38,491 nt of DNA from CAYNWK01 sp964400875 (GCA_964400875.1 CAYNWK010000023.1:1-38491); one strand, 5' to 3'. Positions 30,660 through 38,491 are shown, counted from the first letter of the stretch. Numbers and translations: made by a program. Notes: generated by a model not told the origin, from the sequence alone.

Positions 30660-33509
30660 CTGTAGACTCCTGTTGTGGTTATTTTCGAATGCCTGCCAAC
30701 CCCAGGCCGTCCCCCAGCCAAGTGTAGATCCTAAAATTGTGACCAGCAATACCCCCCAGGAGCCCGCCTCTTCTACGACCATGGCGCTTCCCGGCAAACC
30801 AAGCGCCAAATAAGTATAGGCAAGCAGCCCTCCGATTAAGGAAAGGAAGCTTCCCCGCACTCCCCAACGCGCCGCGCCCAAGTTAATCATTAAATAATAG
30901 ATCCCTAACCCCAGAGCGAAGGTGACCAGCAGTGCCATGAACCAGTCCGTCAGGTTGGTTTCTGTACGCGGCGGCGAAGGAGTCTCCTGCAGGGCGGCGA
31001 GTGCCGTAGGGGTTGGCTCAACGTCTGTATTCTCCGTAGGTTGGGGAGCCGCCTCGGTAGGCGCGATTTCACCTTCAACCGGTGCGATATCGAAAGCCAA
31101 GACCGTGGACTGCATAGCAGGTTCGCTCTCCACGCGAAACTCAAGCCTGCCGGATTGGTCAATCAGAAATGTAGTCCGCGCAATCCCGCCCTTGGTTGTT
31201 TCGATTTGAGGCGAGGCGATTACATCTCCCCCGCTGCTCATGATGAACTGCACCGGCGTCCCGTCCGGCACGGGATGTCCATTATGATCCAGGATAATCC
31301 CCGTACGCAGCGCAAGCAAATCGCCTATTTCAAACTCCGGCGCTGGGGGCGGCTCCGGCGTCGGGGTGCCTTCCGCAACCGGCTGTTGAGGTTGATCCAG
31401 TGTCAATGGGATAGTCTGGTTTGGATCCGGCGCCGTAAAGGAGATTAAGTCGTAACCCACACCGGGAACGGACACGGGCAGGTTGCCTTGCGGCGCGGGG
31501 ATCTCCCCAAATAAGAGTCGGGCAGCGACTTCGATGAATTGTGGGGCTTTACTGTACAGTCCAAAATACGCAGTGAGTTTGGAGATCTCGGTAGCATCCA
31601 GGTAATAGGGAGCGTTGAAAGCGAAAACGATCAAATTTTTCTGGCGGAAAAGGTCAGGTCGCTCGGCTAAAAAGCGGGATAGAGCTAAAGATGTCGGATT
31701 GCTCGTACTCACGTTCAACATGGCAACAACGATCCAGTCCGCTTGCTGGATATCGGTTGAAAGTGGGGGTGGTTCTTCGTCACTGCGCGGTGCATCCAAA
31801 AATTCGATCAGTTCCGTGAAGGAATACGAGCTCAAGTTGCGCTGCAGGACCTGACCACCGGCGAGCGGACCATAAAGGCGGATGATGGCTTGTTCAAGAG
31901 CGTTTTTGCCGAAAATATTTATTTCAGGACAATCGCTGCATTGCTGCATAGTGCGCTCATCGGTGATAAATAGGATGCGGTCGTTGAGTCCGGGTGGTTC
32001 CGGTAGGGTATCTCCTAACTCCTCCAAAGACGGGTTGATCAAGGTGGCAGCCGCTTGGGCTACCTCGAAGGTCGTTTGGGAAGCCTCACCGCTCAATGCT
32101 GTGGCGGATAGATTGGGAAGGACTTGCGCGAGGGTAAAAATGTTGCTGTATAAACGGTACTTCATGGTCAAGATACGCAACACCGAGATATCCACAAGTT
32201 GAGCGAAAGCGGGGTCTTCCCGGTATTTTTGGGCGAACAAATCCAATGTGCGCAAGATCGTCGGATAGGAGTCAGGGTCGGAATTGGCGACAAAACCGCT
32301 GCCCAAAAAGAGCAGGTCGTTACCTGTCAAAAAGGCGTCCCGGGCGATAATCCGAGCATTAAAAGACGTGCCCGTGGGGTCCTTAAAACGGCGGAAAGCC
32401 AGGCTGCCAAGGTTATCGCTGATCATCAGGCCACCGTTTTCTCGCCAGGCGGCGAAGGCTGGGAGGCTCATCAACTGCGAGAAGGCTTGTGGATCTAAGC
32501 TCACCGGGTTGGTAGTGGCGCGAATATTGCCCTGGAAACCCTGGTAGCGGATATGGGAAACCAGCAAGGCATCGACGGCGGCGCCTGAGGACGGCGCGTT
32601 CCCTGTTACGGCGAAGAACGGCGGCAGCTCGGTCAGATTGAGCTGCTCCAGGGATTTACGTACTGTGGAGACTTCCTCTTCAGGCAATCGATCCGAGCTG
32701 CCATATCCAGGGAAGTGTTTGCCCACAACCGCCATACGCCCCGCGCTGCCCTCGTGGACGCCGCTGATGTAAGCCCGGCCCATTTCTCCAACCCAGTAAG
32801 GATCGCCTCCAAAGGTGCGCACACCAAGGTCGCCGGTCCCCAATTGTTGAGGCGTTTCCAGAACGTCCAGGGAAGGTCCGAGCAACAAGTTAAACCCCAT
32901 TGAAGCAAGCTCGCTACCGGTGACAACGCCTACTTTACGGGCTAATTCCGGATTCCAGGTTGCGCCAATTGCCATCTCGCTTGGCAATGGGGTTAAGCTA
33001 CCTTGAGAGGGAATAATTTGATCGTTCGGTGCGATATCCCCTTCTTGGGAAACACCGATAAACAAGGGGATGAAGGCAGGCCTGAATTCCTCATTAGTAA
33101 TCGGATCGATCTGATTGGACTGAGTCGCGGACCATTCATCGGTCTGCAGTTGGCGAATGAGCTGCGTGAGCTCGGACAAGGTCTGCGGCTGTGGGGCGAA
33201 ATTATCGTTTCCTGCCTGTAAGATGACCCCCCCTACGTGGTGATTAGTGATCAGATCGAAAATTTGGGAATTACTCCCCGCATCGGTACCTTGAAACGTC
33301 ACCAAGAACAGCTGTCCAACTTTCTCCTCGGCAGTTGACAGGGAGCTAAACAGCGCCTGCGCCCGGTCCTCCGGCGAGGCGGATTGCGGGTTAGGAGCAG
33401 CTTTGACAGGGGATTGCGGCTGAAACTGGGAAAGGAACAGTCCGGCAGCGAGAACAATCCTCAGAAAAAGCCAGATTCTCGGCTGGTTGCTATGTCTTGA
33501 TGATGCCAT
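30630..33509 (-). CDS. Membrane-anchored glycoside hydrolase family 3-like protein with Ig-like domain
   Basis: A 959-residue protein: signal sequence (about 10-30), GH3 catalytic barrel related to NagZ-type beta-N-acetylhexosaminidases, GH3 C-terminal alpha/beta domain (about 520-700), Pro-rich linker, Ig/invasin-like domain (about 745-835), second linker and three membrane helices (about 856-938). The likely nucleophile Asp365 is present in GGLMISDNLGSL. The KHFPG loop reads VVGKHFPGYGSSDRLPEEE, in which the Asp-x-His acid/base dyad of NagZ enzymes is replaced (DRL). Activity is thus uncertain: a non-standard acid/base, a phosphorylase-like reaction or a binding role are all possible. It ends the five-gene minus run, starting 13 bases after the CoA-transferase-like gene. 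Confidence 0.87.
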   Translation of the reverse strand: MASSRHSNQPRIWLFLRIVLAAGLFLSQFQPQSPVKAAPNPQSASPEDRAQALFSSLSTAEEKVGQLFLVTFQGTDAGSNSQIFDLITNHHVGGVILQAGNDNFAPQPQTLSELTQLIRQLQTDEWSATQSNQIDPITNEEFRPAFIPLFIGVSQEGDIAPNDQIIPSQGSLTPLPSEMAIGATWNPELARKVGVVTGSELASMGFNLLLGPSLDVLETPQQLGTGDLGVRTFGGDPYWVGEMGRAYISGVHEGSAGRMAVVGKHFPGYGSSDRLPEEEVSTVRKSLEQLNLTELPPFFAVTGNAPSSGAAVDALLVSHIRYQGFQGNIRATTNPVSLDPQAFSQLMSLPAFAAWRENGGLMISDNLGSLAFRRFKDPTGTSFNARIIARDAFLTGNDLLFLGSGFVANSDPDSYPTILRTLDLFAQKYREDPAFAQLVDISVLRILTMKYRLYSNIFTLAQVLPNLSATALSGEASQTTFEVAQAAATLINPSLEELGDTLPEPPGLNDRILFITDERTMQQCSDCPEINIFGKNALEQAIIRLYGPLAGGQVLQRNLSSYSFTELIEFLDAPRSDEEPPPLSTDIQQADWIVVAMLNVSTSNPTSLALSRFLAERPDLFRQKNLIVFAFNAPYYLDATEISKLTAYFGLYSKAPQFIEVAARLLFGEIPAPQGNLPVSVPGVGYDLISFTAPDPNQTIPLTLDQPQQPVAEGTPTPEPPPAPEFEIGDLLALRTGIILDHNGHPVPDGTPVQFIMSSGGDVIASPQIETTKGGIARTTFLIDQSGRLEFRVESEPAMQSTVLAFDIAPVEGEIAPTEAAPQPTENTDVEPTPTALAALQETPSPPRTETNLTDWFMALLVTFALGLGIYYLMINLGAARWGVRGSFLSLIGGLLAYTYLALGLPGSAMVVEEAGSWGVLLVTILGSTLGWGTAWGWQAFENNHNRSLQSADQSSDQA

Positions 33510-33522
33510 TGCTTGGACGATT

Positions 33523-34341
33523 TCATCCGTTAACTTCTTGAGCTATGATTTCCCGCAAGTGAACTCTGCGCTCGGCGCCGCTCAGCAGTTCCAACTTACG
33601 GATACCCAATGGGTCGATCACCTCACGAATCAGTTCCAATTCTTCTAGAGTCGGTGCGATCGTTTCCTGGATATGTTCGGAAAGGTTCAAATCAAAACCA
33701 GTCTTTGCCTGGATGCGTTTTACCTCGACACCAGGGTGGTGGGAAAGCAGTCGCATTTTTCCGTCCACAAAGTCGAATACGCCCAGATCCGAGATCAAAA
33801 CCCGGGGGCCAGCGCCATGGATGCGGGCGGGATGGTGTCCTAAACCCGATCGAAAGTCTAACTGTCTAACGAAGGTCACCCTGGAATGGCGGGGGACATA
33901 GAGGTGGATGTTATCGAGGAAGGTGGTGACGTCCGGGATGCCGCCAGATCCGGGCAATCGCAGGCGCGGCGCTCGGTAGTTTTTCCCGAAGGCAATATTG
34001 TTAAAGTTCCCGTTGGCGTCAACCTGGGCGGGGCGAAAAAATTCTTTTGGGCGTAATCGGGGCAGCACGTCTGCAGCGACACGCACGAAACCGACCCCCG
34101 TAAGGGCGCGATCAAGCCACAGGCTCTCCACCCGGGTCAGGCTTAGAGGGGCAGGTTCCCGGCAGATACTTTGGCCGATAGCCGATGCGAAATAAAGATT
34201 CGGGGCGTGGGTATGGCGAGCCAGTAAAAAAGCCGAAGCAACCAGGGGCGTCGCTAACCCCTGAACGACGACTTCGCCGTCATCGATGCAGCGAGACATG
34301 CAGACGACCATGATCTCGTCTGGCGTAAAGTTTATGGACAT
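33523..34341 (-). CDS. CoA-transferase family beta-type subunit (GctB/IpdB-like), alpha partner absent
   Basis: The 272-residue protein looks like the beta subunit of family I CoA-transferases and the related IpdB. Visible features are the N-terminal DEIMVVCMSRCIDDGEVVVQ, the glycine-rich loop LRLPGSGGIPD (about 130-140) and TFVRQLDF and VLISDLGVFDF segments. The position of the catalytic Glu in classical enzymes (in a conserved ENG/ESG turn) reads FASAIGQS, so ordinary CoA-transferase chemistry by this chain is doubtful; IpdB-type proteins also lack it. These enzymes work with an alpha subunit usually encoded next door, but both neighbours here are other families. Spacing of nine bases from the dehydratase gene and 13 to the GH3 gene indicates co-transcription. 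Confidence 0.75.
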   Translation of the reverse strand: MSINFTPDEIMVVCMSRCIDDGEVVVQGLATPLVASAFLLARHTHAPNLYFASAIGQSICREPAPLSLTRVESLWLDRALTGVGFVRVAADVLPRLRPKEFFRPAQVDANGNFNNIAFGKNYRAPRLRLPGSGGIPDVTTFLDNIHLYVPRHSRVTFVRQLDFRSGLGHHPARIHGAGPRVLISDLGVFDFVDGKMRLLSHHPGVEVKRIQAKTGFDLNLSEHIQETIAPTLEELELIREVIDPLGIRKLELLSGAERRVHLREIIAQEVNG

Positions 34342-34350
34342 CTCTCTAGC

Positions 34351-35316
34351 TTACTCCAAGTTCAGATCCGGCAGCCAATGGGCACAGATCTCGGCGTGAA
34401 CTTCAGGTTGTATATTACCACCAGATATCACGATTATGGCAGGACGTGCACTGATCGCCCCCTTCAGCAGCGCGGCCAACGCAGCCGCCGCCGAGCCCTC
34501 AATTTTTTCGCGGTATCTATGCCAGGCGAATGCGATGGCATGAGAAATCTTTTTTTCTTCGACCAACACAAAATCATCTACCAGATCTTTGACGAGGGCT
34601 ATGGTGATCGAGCCCGTTTCAACCGGTCCCGACAATCCGTCCGCCAGGGTAGGTTCGTCATCGACCCCGGTCTGGGAGCCATTGAAGTAGAGGGCATGCA
34701 TGAAAGGCGACGCGGCGGCTTGAACAGCGACCAATTTGTCCCGTTGGGCGCAGACCTTCAGGCCAGAACCGATCCCGGCGATGAGTCCGCCACCGCTGGT
34801 CGGCACCAACCAAACAGGCTCGAGTTCGCCGGGTAACTGCTCGCAAACTTCGAGCACAATGGTGCCTTGTCCGGCGATCACTTGGGGATCATTGTAAGGG
34901 GAGATCCAGGTTGATTTGCTGGAGAGAGCGAACTCGTGCCCCGCTTTTTCTGCATCCCCGTATCCACCTGGGACCAAGCGGACCTCCGCGCCCAAGGCGC
35001 GCATGGCCTCTACCTTGGCAGGGACTGCATTCTCCGCGCAAAAGATGATCACCGGCGCGTCAAGCAACTGGCCAGCCAATGCTACCCCCTGCCCGTGATT
35101 TCCTGCTGAAACAGCGACCAACCCGCGCTGTTTTTCTTCTGCGGTTAGCTGGAGGGCTTTATTGAGCGCCCCTCTGGCTTTGAAAGAACCGGTGCGCTGC
35201 TGGTTTTCCCACTTCAAATAGATCTGCAGATCGGCGTCAAAGGTTAGCGGCGTCCGCAGAATGTAAGGCTTTATTCGTTCAGCAGCATCCCGAATCCAGT
35301 TCCCTGGTATCTCCAT
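34351..35316 (-). CDS. PLP-dependent threonine/serine dehydratase family enzyme
   Basis: The 321-residue enzyme is a fold-type II PLP protein. The Schiff-base lysine is Lys46 in RTGSFKARGALNKA, the cofactor-contacting Asn73 lies in SAGNHGQGVAL, and the phosphate is held by TSGGGLIAGIGSG (174-177). It lacks the C-terminal ACT-like regulatory domain of biosynthetic IlvA, so it resembles catabolic threonine dehydratase or serine racemase/dehydratase. It would deaminate threonine or serine to a 2-oxoacid. It starts four bases after the phosphodiesterase stop and precedes the CoA-transferase-like gene by nine bases. Exact substrate is undetermined. Confidence 0.88.
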   Translation of the reverse strand: MEIPGNWIRDAAERIKPYILRTPLTFDADLQIYLKWENQQRTGSFKARGALNKALQLTAEEKQRGLVAVSAGNHGQGVALAGQLLDAPVIIFCAENAVPAKVEAMRALGAEVRLVPGGYGDAEKAGHEFALSSKSTWISPYNDPQVIAGQGTIVLEVCEQLPGELEPVWLVPTSGGGLIAGIGSGLKVCAQRDKLVAVQAAASPFMHALYFNGSQTGVDDEPTLADGLSGPVETGSITIALVKDLVDDFVLVEEKKISHAIAFAWHRYREKIEGSAAAALAALLKGAISARPAIIVISGGNIQPEVHAEICAHWLPDLNLE

Positions 35317-35320
35317 CGGG

Positions 35321-36094
35321 TTAAGGGTACTGGAAGAGATTATCCGTTTTGGATAGGATCTGCCGCGCCAGGGAGGGATTGTCGGTGAAGATGCCGTCCA
35401 CGCTTAATTTAAACAAGCGGTTCATCTCCTCCTCGGAATTCACGGTGTATGGGTAAACCCGGTTGGCTTTACGGTGTGCTCGCAAGACGAGTTCGGCGTT
35501 CACATCCTCGCGGTCAGGGTGGAGGGATGCATAGGGGACCAGCCATTCGCCGAACCAACCCCGCGCCCAGGCGCCCTTCCAGCCAGGAAATGCCAGCAGT
35601 CCAACCGGTACTTCTGGAAGCAATTCGTGAGCGCGCCCCAAGGCGATCGGGTTAAACGATGAAAACATAACTTTAGATTCCAGCTGGTAGCGTTGGACCA
35701 GCGCCACCACCCGCTGGGGAAGGTTATCGAAAGGCGTTGCGTAGTTGGTAATCTCAACGTTAATGTAGATCTGCGGACCTAAACGCTCAAAAACTTCTTC
35801 CAAGGTAGGTATTTTCTCACCCTGGTAGGCAATGTCAAAATGCGAGCCGGCGTCCAGCGAACGCAATTCGGTCAGAGTCATATCTTTAACCCGTCCGCTC
35901 CCGGGAGTCGTACGGTTAACCGTCTGATCGTGGAGGACCACGACATAACCATCTACGGAGAGCTTGGCATCGAGTTCGATTGCATCGGCCCTTTGTTCGA
36001 CGGCGAGTTGAAAAGCCGCAATAGTATTCTCCGGGGCATGAGCACTGGCCCCGCGATGCGCGATGACAATCGGAGGATTTAACTGATTGAACAT
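35321..36094 (-). CDS. Glycerophosphodiester phosphodiesterase
   Basis: The 257-residue cytoplasmic enzyme hydrolyses glycerophosphodiesters to glycerol 3-phosphate and an alcohol. Catalytic and metal residues are visible: AHRGASAHAPENT (His13, Arg14, Glu22), AIELDAKLSVDG (Glu40, Asp42) and VVLHDQTVNRTT (His55, the second catalytic His). The C-terminal part contains VYPYTVNSEEEM and DGIFTDNPSLA, typical of the GDPD barrel. There is no signal peptide, so it is the cytosolic UgpQ-like form. It follows the AAA ATPase gene by 84 bases and precedes the PLP enzyme by four. No glycerol-phosphate transporter is nearby. Confidence 0.94.
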   Translation of the reverse strand: MFNQLNPPIVIAHRGASAHAPENTIAAFQLAVEQRADAIELDAKLSVDGYVVVLHDQTVNRTTPGSGRVKDMTLTELRSLDAGSHFDIAYQGEKIPTLEEVFERLGPQIYINVEITNYATPFDNLPQRVVALVQRYQLESKVMFSSFNPIALGRAHELLPEVPVGLLAFPGWKGAWARGWFGEWLVPYASLHPDREDVNAELVLRAHRKANRVYPYTVNSEEEMNRLFKLSVDGIFTDNPSLARQILSKTDNLFQYP

Positions 36095-36178
36095 CGTAAC
36101 CTTTATGAATGCTTCAGGTTTTGGCGCTTGCCGGCAGGAGTGAAAGATTAAAGAAGTGTGGACAAGCTTGTGCGAGTT

Positions 36179-37555
36179 TTACAATTCGACGAAATATGAT
36201 TCTGCTGCCATGTCGATTAACTGGCGCGTCATGGCAGGTTTTATCGATAAGAAGCGAGCGATATCCAGGATTTGATCGCATAAGTCGCGCGGGTGAGAGG
36301 CACGCAGCTTGCGATCTCGCTTGATATACCATTCCTGAAGCAGGTATGCCAAGCCTTGATCGCTGTAAGCCACTCGCTTATTCTCGGCAACCCGGCGAAA
36401 GATCTCACGGTAATCTTCAAAGCTGGGATCGGTGATCTCTATTTTATGCCGCAGACGTCTTAAGAATGCTTCATCAACCAGGTCTTTCGGGGGTAAATTG
36501 GTCGAGAAAACGACTAACACGTTAAAAGGAACTTCAACTTTCCGGCCAGTGTGAAGGGTCAGGTAATCGATGCGGTTCTCGAGCGGGACGATCCAGCGGT
36601 TCAATAGATCGCGCGGGCGCACAAGCTGGCGTCCAAAATCGTCGATCAACAAGATACCACCGTTGGCTTTTACCTGGAAGGGCGCTTCGTAGAATTTATT
36701 GACATCATCGAAGACCAGATCCAAGCCTTCGAGGGTGAGCTCGCCGCCAGTGACGATGAACGGGCGGTGAATGCGAACCCAACGAGGGTCGCGCCGTGCC
36801 CCGGTGCGCAAAGATCCGGTACCCATGCGCGTGGTATCGGCCTCGGGCGCTAATTTATGATTGACTGAATCGTAAATCTTAACTACCTGACCGTCGATGT
36901 AGATCGCGTAGGGAATGAACAAACTCTCTTGCAAGATCATCTGTCCGACAGCCTGGGCAATGCTCGTCTTGCCATTTCCAGGGGGACCGTAAAGAAAAAT
37001 CGACGTTCCTGAATGGACGGCAGGGCCAACGCGGTAGAAGAGCTGTTCGGAGACAACCAGATGCGATAAAACCTGGCGCATGGCCCTATGTGAGATGGGA
37101 GCTGCATCCCTGGATTGCCGGATGACGGATTCGTTATACGTGTGCAGTGGAACAGGCGCTGGACCAGCATATTGGCTGCGCTCTAACGCCTCTCGGGCTC
37201 GATCTATACCCGCACTCGTGATGGCGTATTGGTAAGCTCCTTCTCCGAGACCAATCTGTGAAGATTTGACTACTTCAACGAACTTCTCACGTTTTAATGC
37301 TTCTAATATCTGGTCGGTTATTCCGGCGAAGGGAAGCGCGATCTCCTCTGAGACTTTGAACCCGGTCAGGTACCCCTGGAAATAAAGGATCTTCAAGGCA
37401 AGGTCCTGCAACCATAAGGGGGAAAGACCGGTATCTTCCATCCTGGTTACCGGAGAAGGATAAAATTGCTCAGCCGGTTCATTTTCTGGTGCAGCAATCA
37501 CAGTTGCTCGGGAAAACTTCATTGCCGTAGCTCCGAGTCGATGGTCGATCGACAT
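36179..37555 (-). CDS. AAA+ ATPase with N-terminal winged-helix-like domain
   Basis: The 458-residue protein has an N-terminal region (about 45-122) that looks like a winged helix (LWLQDLALKILYFQGYLTGF, then ILEALKREKFVEVV), a linker and an AAA+ core. Walker A is LYGPPGNGKTSIAQ (190-197), Walker B is GGILLIDDFGRQ (Asp305-Asp306), sensor 1 is VVFSTNLPP (Asn353) and the sensor-2 region is FLRRLRHKIEI. No transmembrane helix or protease domain is fused. Both in-frame ATGs have plausible ribosome sites (GGGAG before the first, GGAG before the one at 37522); I use the first. It leads the run that includes GDPD, dehydratase, CoA-transferase-like and GH3 genes. Its target is unknown. Confidence 0.85.
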   Translation of the reverse strand: MSIDHRLGATAMKFSRATVIAAPENEPAEQFYPSPVTRMEDTGLSPLWLQDLALKILYFQGYLTGFKVSEEIALPFAGITDQILEALKREKFVEVVKSSQIGLGEGAYQYAITSAGIDRAREALERSQYAGPAPVPLHTYNESVIRQSRDAAPISHRAMRQVLSHLVVSEQLFYRVGPAVHSGTSIFLYGPPGNGKTSIAQAVGQMILQESLFIPYAIYIDGQVVKIYDSVNHKLAPEADTTRMGTGSLRTGARRDPRWVRIHRPFIVTGGELTLEGLDLVFDDVNKFYEAPFQVKANGGILLIDDFGRQLVRPRDLLNRWIVPLENRIDYLTLHTGRKVEVPFNVLVVFSTNLPPKDLVDEAFLRRLRHKIEITDPSFEDYREIFRRVAENKRVAYSDQGLAYLLQEWYIKRDRKLRASHPRDLCDQILDIARFLSIKPAMTRQLIDMAAESYFVEL

Positions 37556-37622
37556 TGAGTGCTCCCAAATCTGAGAGGAATAGTTATTACCACCCGTTTT
37601 CAGTTCTTGTCATGACGGAAAA

Positions 37623-37631
37623 ATTATAGCA
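37623..37631 (-). promoter_or_regulatory. Extended -10 promoter of the AAA ATPase-led operon
   Basis: The minus strand reads TGCTATAAT (37623-37631), identical to the UbiD promoter element. A TTGACA occurs 10 bases above the -10, too close to be its -35. Predicted start near 37616, about 60 bases before the ATPase ATG. Confidence 0.5.
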
Positions 37632-37681
37632 TGCACTGTGTCAACTAAAGCCTTCAACCTTGTAAGGGGATATTTTCCGGC

Positions 37682-37690
37682 TGGTATAAT
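37682..37690 (+). promoter_or_regulatory. Extended -10 promoter immediately before the second glycosyltransferase gene
   Basis: TGGTATAAT ends at 37690 and the ATG begins at 37698. With usual spacing transcription would start at 37697 or 37698, making the mRNA leaderless or nearly so. No Shine-Dalgarno is present between the two. Confidence 0.6.
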
Positions 37691-37697
37691 CTAGCGC

Positions 37698-38381
37698 ATG
37701 AAAATATCGGTCATCATTCCGGCATACAATGAACGAAAGACTATCCGGGAGATCATTGACCGCGTCACAGCGGTCGATGTCGCAGACGAGATTCTAGTCG
37801 TGGATGATGGATCCACGGACGGTACTCGTGAAATACTGAAAGAATATAACAAAAATGGGGTAGTCCGAGTAATCCACCATCCGCGCAACCAGGGCAAAGG
37901 CAGCGCTGTACGCACCGGAATAGAGCAGGTCCTGGGCGACCTGGTGATCATCCAGGACGCGGATTTGGAATACGACCCGCGGGAGTACAAAGCTCTGTTA
38001 AAACCGATTGAAGAGGGTCTGGCTGAGGTCGTCTACGGCTCTCGCTTCTTAGGGGCTGCTCGACGGCCGACGATGTTCTGGCATATGGTGGCGAACAAAC
38101 TGCTCACCTTGATGACCAACATCTTTTACGATACGATTTTGACCGATATGGAAACCGGATACAAGGTTTTTAAAACCGGCGTCGTTGAGGATATGAAATT
38201 AAAAGCCAGAAGCTTCGACTTTGAACCGGAGTTTACTGCCAAAATACTCAAGAAAAAGGTTCGTATCTTCGAAGTTCCCATCACTTTCAATCCAAGAGAT
38301 TATGAGGAAGGCAAGAAAATTAGAATTAAAGATGCTTTCCAGGCAGTATGGACCCTGTTGAAGTACCGCTTTGTTGATTAA
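37698..38381 (+). CDS. GT2 family glycosyltransferase (DPM1/DolP-mannosyltransferase-like)
   Basis: The 227-residue protein has the GT-A nucleotide-sugar fold: MKISVIIPAYNERKTI at the start, VVDDGSTDGTREIL (donor binding, Asp37-Asp38), NQGKGSAVRTGIEQ, the metal-binding IIQDADLEYDP, and the acceptor-region segments VYGSRFLG and TDMETGYKVFK. No membrane helices follow, so it is probably a peripheral enzyme loading a sugar on a polyprenyl phosphate. It is distinct from the other DPM1-like protein at 18748-19482, with only family-level similarity. It is a single-gene unit with its own promoter and terminator. The donor sugar is not predictable from the sequence. Confidence 0.9.
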   Translation: MKISVIIPAYNERKTIREIIDRVTAVDVADEILVVDDGSTDGTREILKEYNKNGVVRVIHHPRNQGKGSAVRTGIEQVLGDLVIIQDADLEYDPREYKALLKPIEEGLAEVVYGSRFLGAARRPTMFWHMVANKLLTLMTNIFYDTILTDMETGYKVFKTGVVEDMKLKARSFDFEPEFTAKILKKKVRIFEVPITFNPRDYEEGKKIRIKDAFQAVWTLLKYRFVD

Positions 38382-38410
38382 TCGCTAGTCTTCCCTCCGA
38401 GAAACAGGTT

Positions 38411-38446
38411 GAGCCACCCGAGACCAATAGGGTGGTTCTATTATTT
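38411..38446 (+). terminator. Probable terminator after the second glycosyltransferase gene
   Basis: GAGCCACCC (38411-38419) pairs with GGGTGGTTC (38430-38438) over nine positions including one G-T pair, with a 10-base loop, followed by TATTATTT. It lies 30 bases beyond the stop. The T-tract is interrupted, so efficiency is uncertain. Confidence 0.55.
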
Positions 38447-38451
38447 AACAC

Positions 38452-38487
38452 CCAATTTCGAACGAACTGAGGAAGAACCGAAATTGG
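38452..38487. repeat. 9-bp inverted repeat at the window end
   Basis: CCAATTTCG (38452-38460) and CGAAATTGG (38479-38487) are perfect inverted copies with an 18-base spacer. The sequence beyond is not available, so it could be an operator of the next gene or part of a bidirectional terminator. Confidence 0.45.
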
Positions 38488-38491
38488 TTAT

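Overview
The window reads as bacterial chromosome of moderate GC, most probably from Chloroflexota, class Anaerolineae. This is judged from gene content and protein style (fused 2-oxoacid dehydrogenase E1, Roadblock/V4R proteins, G5/3D-domain protein, Thr/Pro-rich lipoprotein linkers), not from a database search. I see no rRNA, tRNA, transposase, phage gene or CRISPR array. Coding density is high and most genes lie on the minus strand.

Layout. 1-834: 5' part of a primary-type sigma-70 factor, cut by the window edge. 1126-6437 (minus): 2-oxoacid dehydrogenase operon, transcribed as fused E1, E2, E3. 6690-16605 (minus): a long co-oriented run starting with a UbiD-family decarboxylase, then a three-gene NMT1/SsuA-type ABC importer, a UbiA-family prenyltransferase, an L,D-transpeptidase, an S41 protease-like lipoprotein and a membrane heterodisulfide-reductase-like Fe-S oxidoreductase. 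The UbiA/UbiD pair suggests (mena)quinone synthesis and the Fe-S protein is a likely quinone reductase. 16830-19482 (plus): Roadblock, V4R, response regulator with degenerate GGDEF, and a DPM1-like glycosyltransferase. 19473-21510 (minus): RsmA and an LCP-family envelope enzyme. 21821-26618: envelope block with an initiating phosphoglycosyl transferase, a Wzx-like flippase, a DUF348/G5/3D protein and a sortase-like protein.

26888-28825 (minus): ATP-grasp ligase followed by an esterase-fold hydrolase, the best candidate for an uncharacterised small-molecule or peptide-modification module. 28921-30659: divergent FHA-winged-helix regulator and Ser/Thr kinase, probably a phosphorelay-free signalling pair. 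30630-37555 (minus): five-gene run of AAA ATPase with winged helix, glycerophosphodiesterase, PLP dehydratase, orphan CoA-transferase beta-type subunit and a membrane-anchored GH3 protein. 37698-38381 (plus): a second DPM1-like glycosyltransferase with an apparently leaderless promoter.

Common threads are envelope and polyprenol-linked glycan chemistry, quinone-linked energy metabolism, and two compact signalling modules. Several enzymes lack or swap a textbook catalytic residue (E1 metal ligands, S41 lysine, GH3 histidine, sortase arginine); these are the most testable observations. Several promoters share an extended -10 element (TGnTATAAT) with weak -35 boxes.
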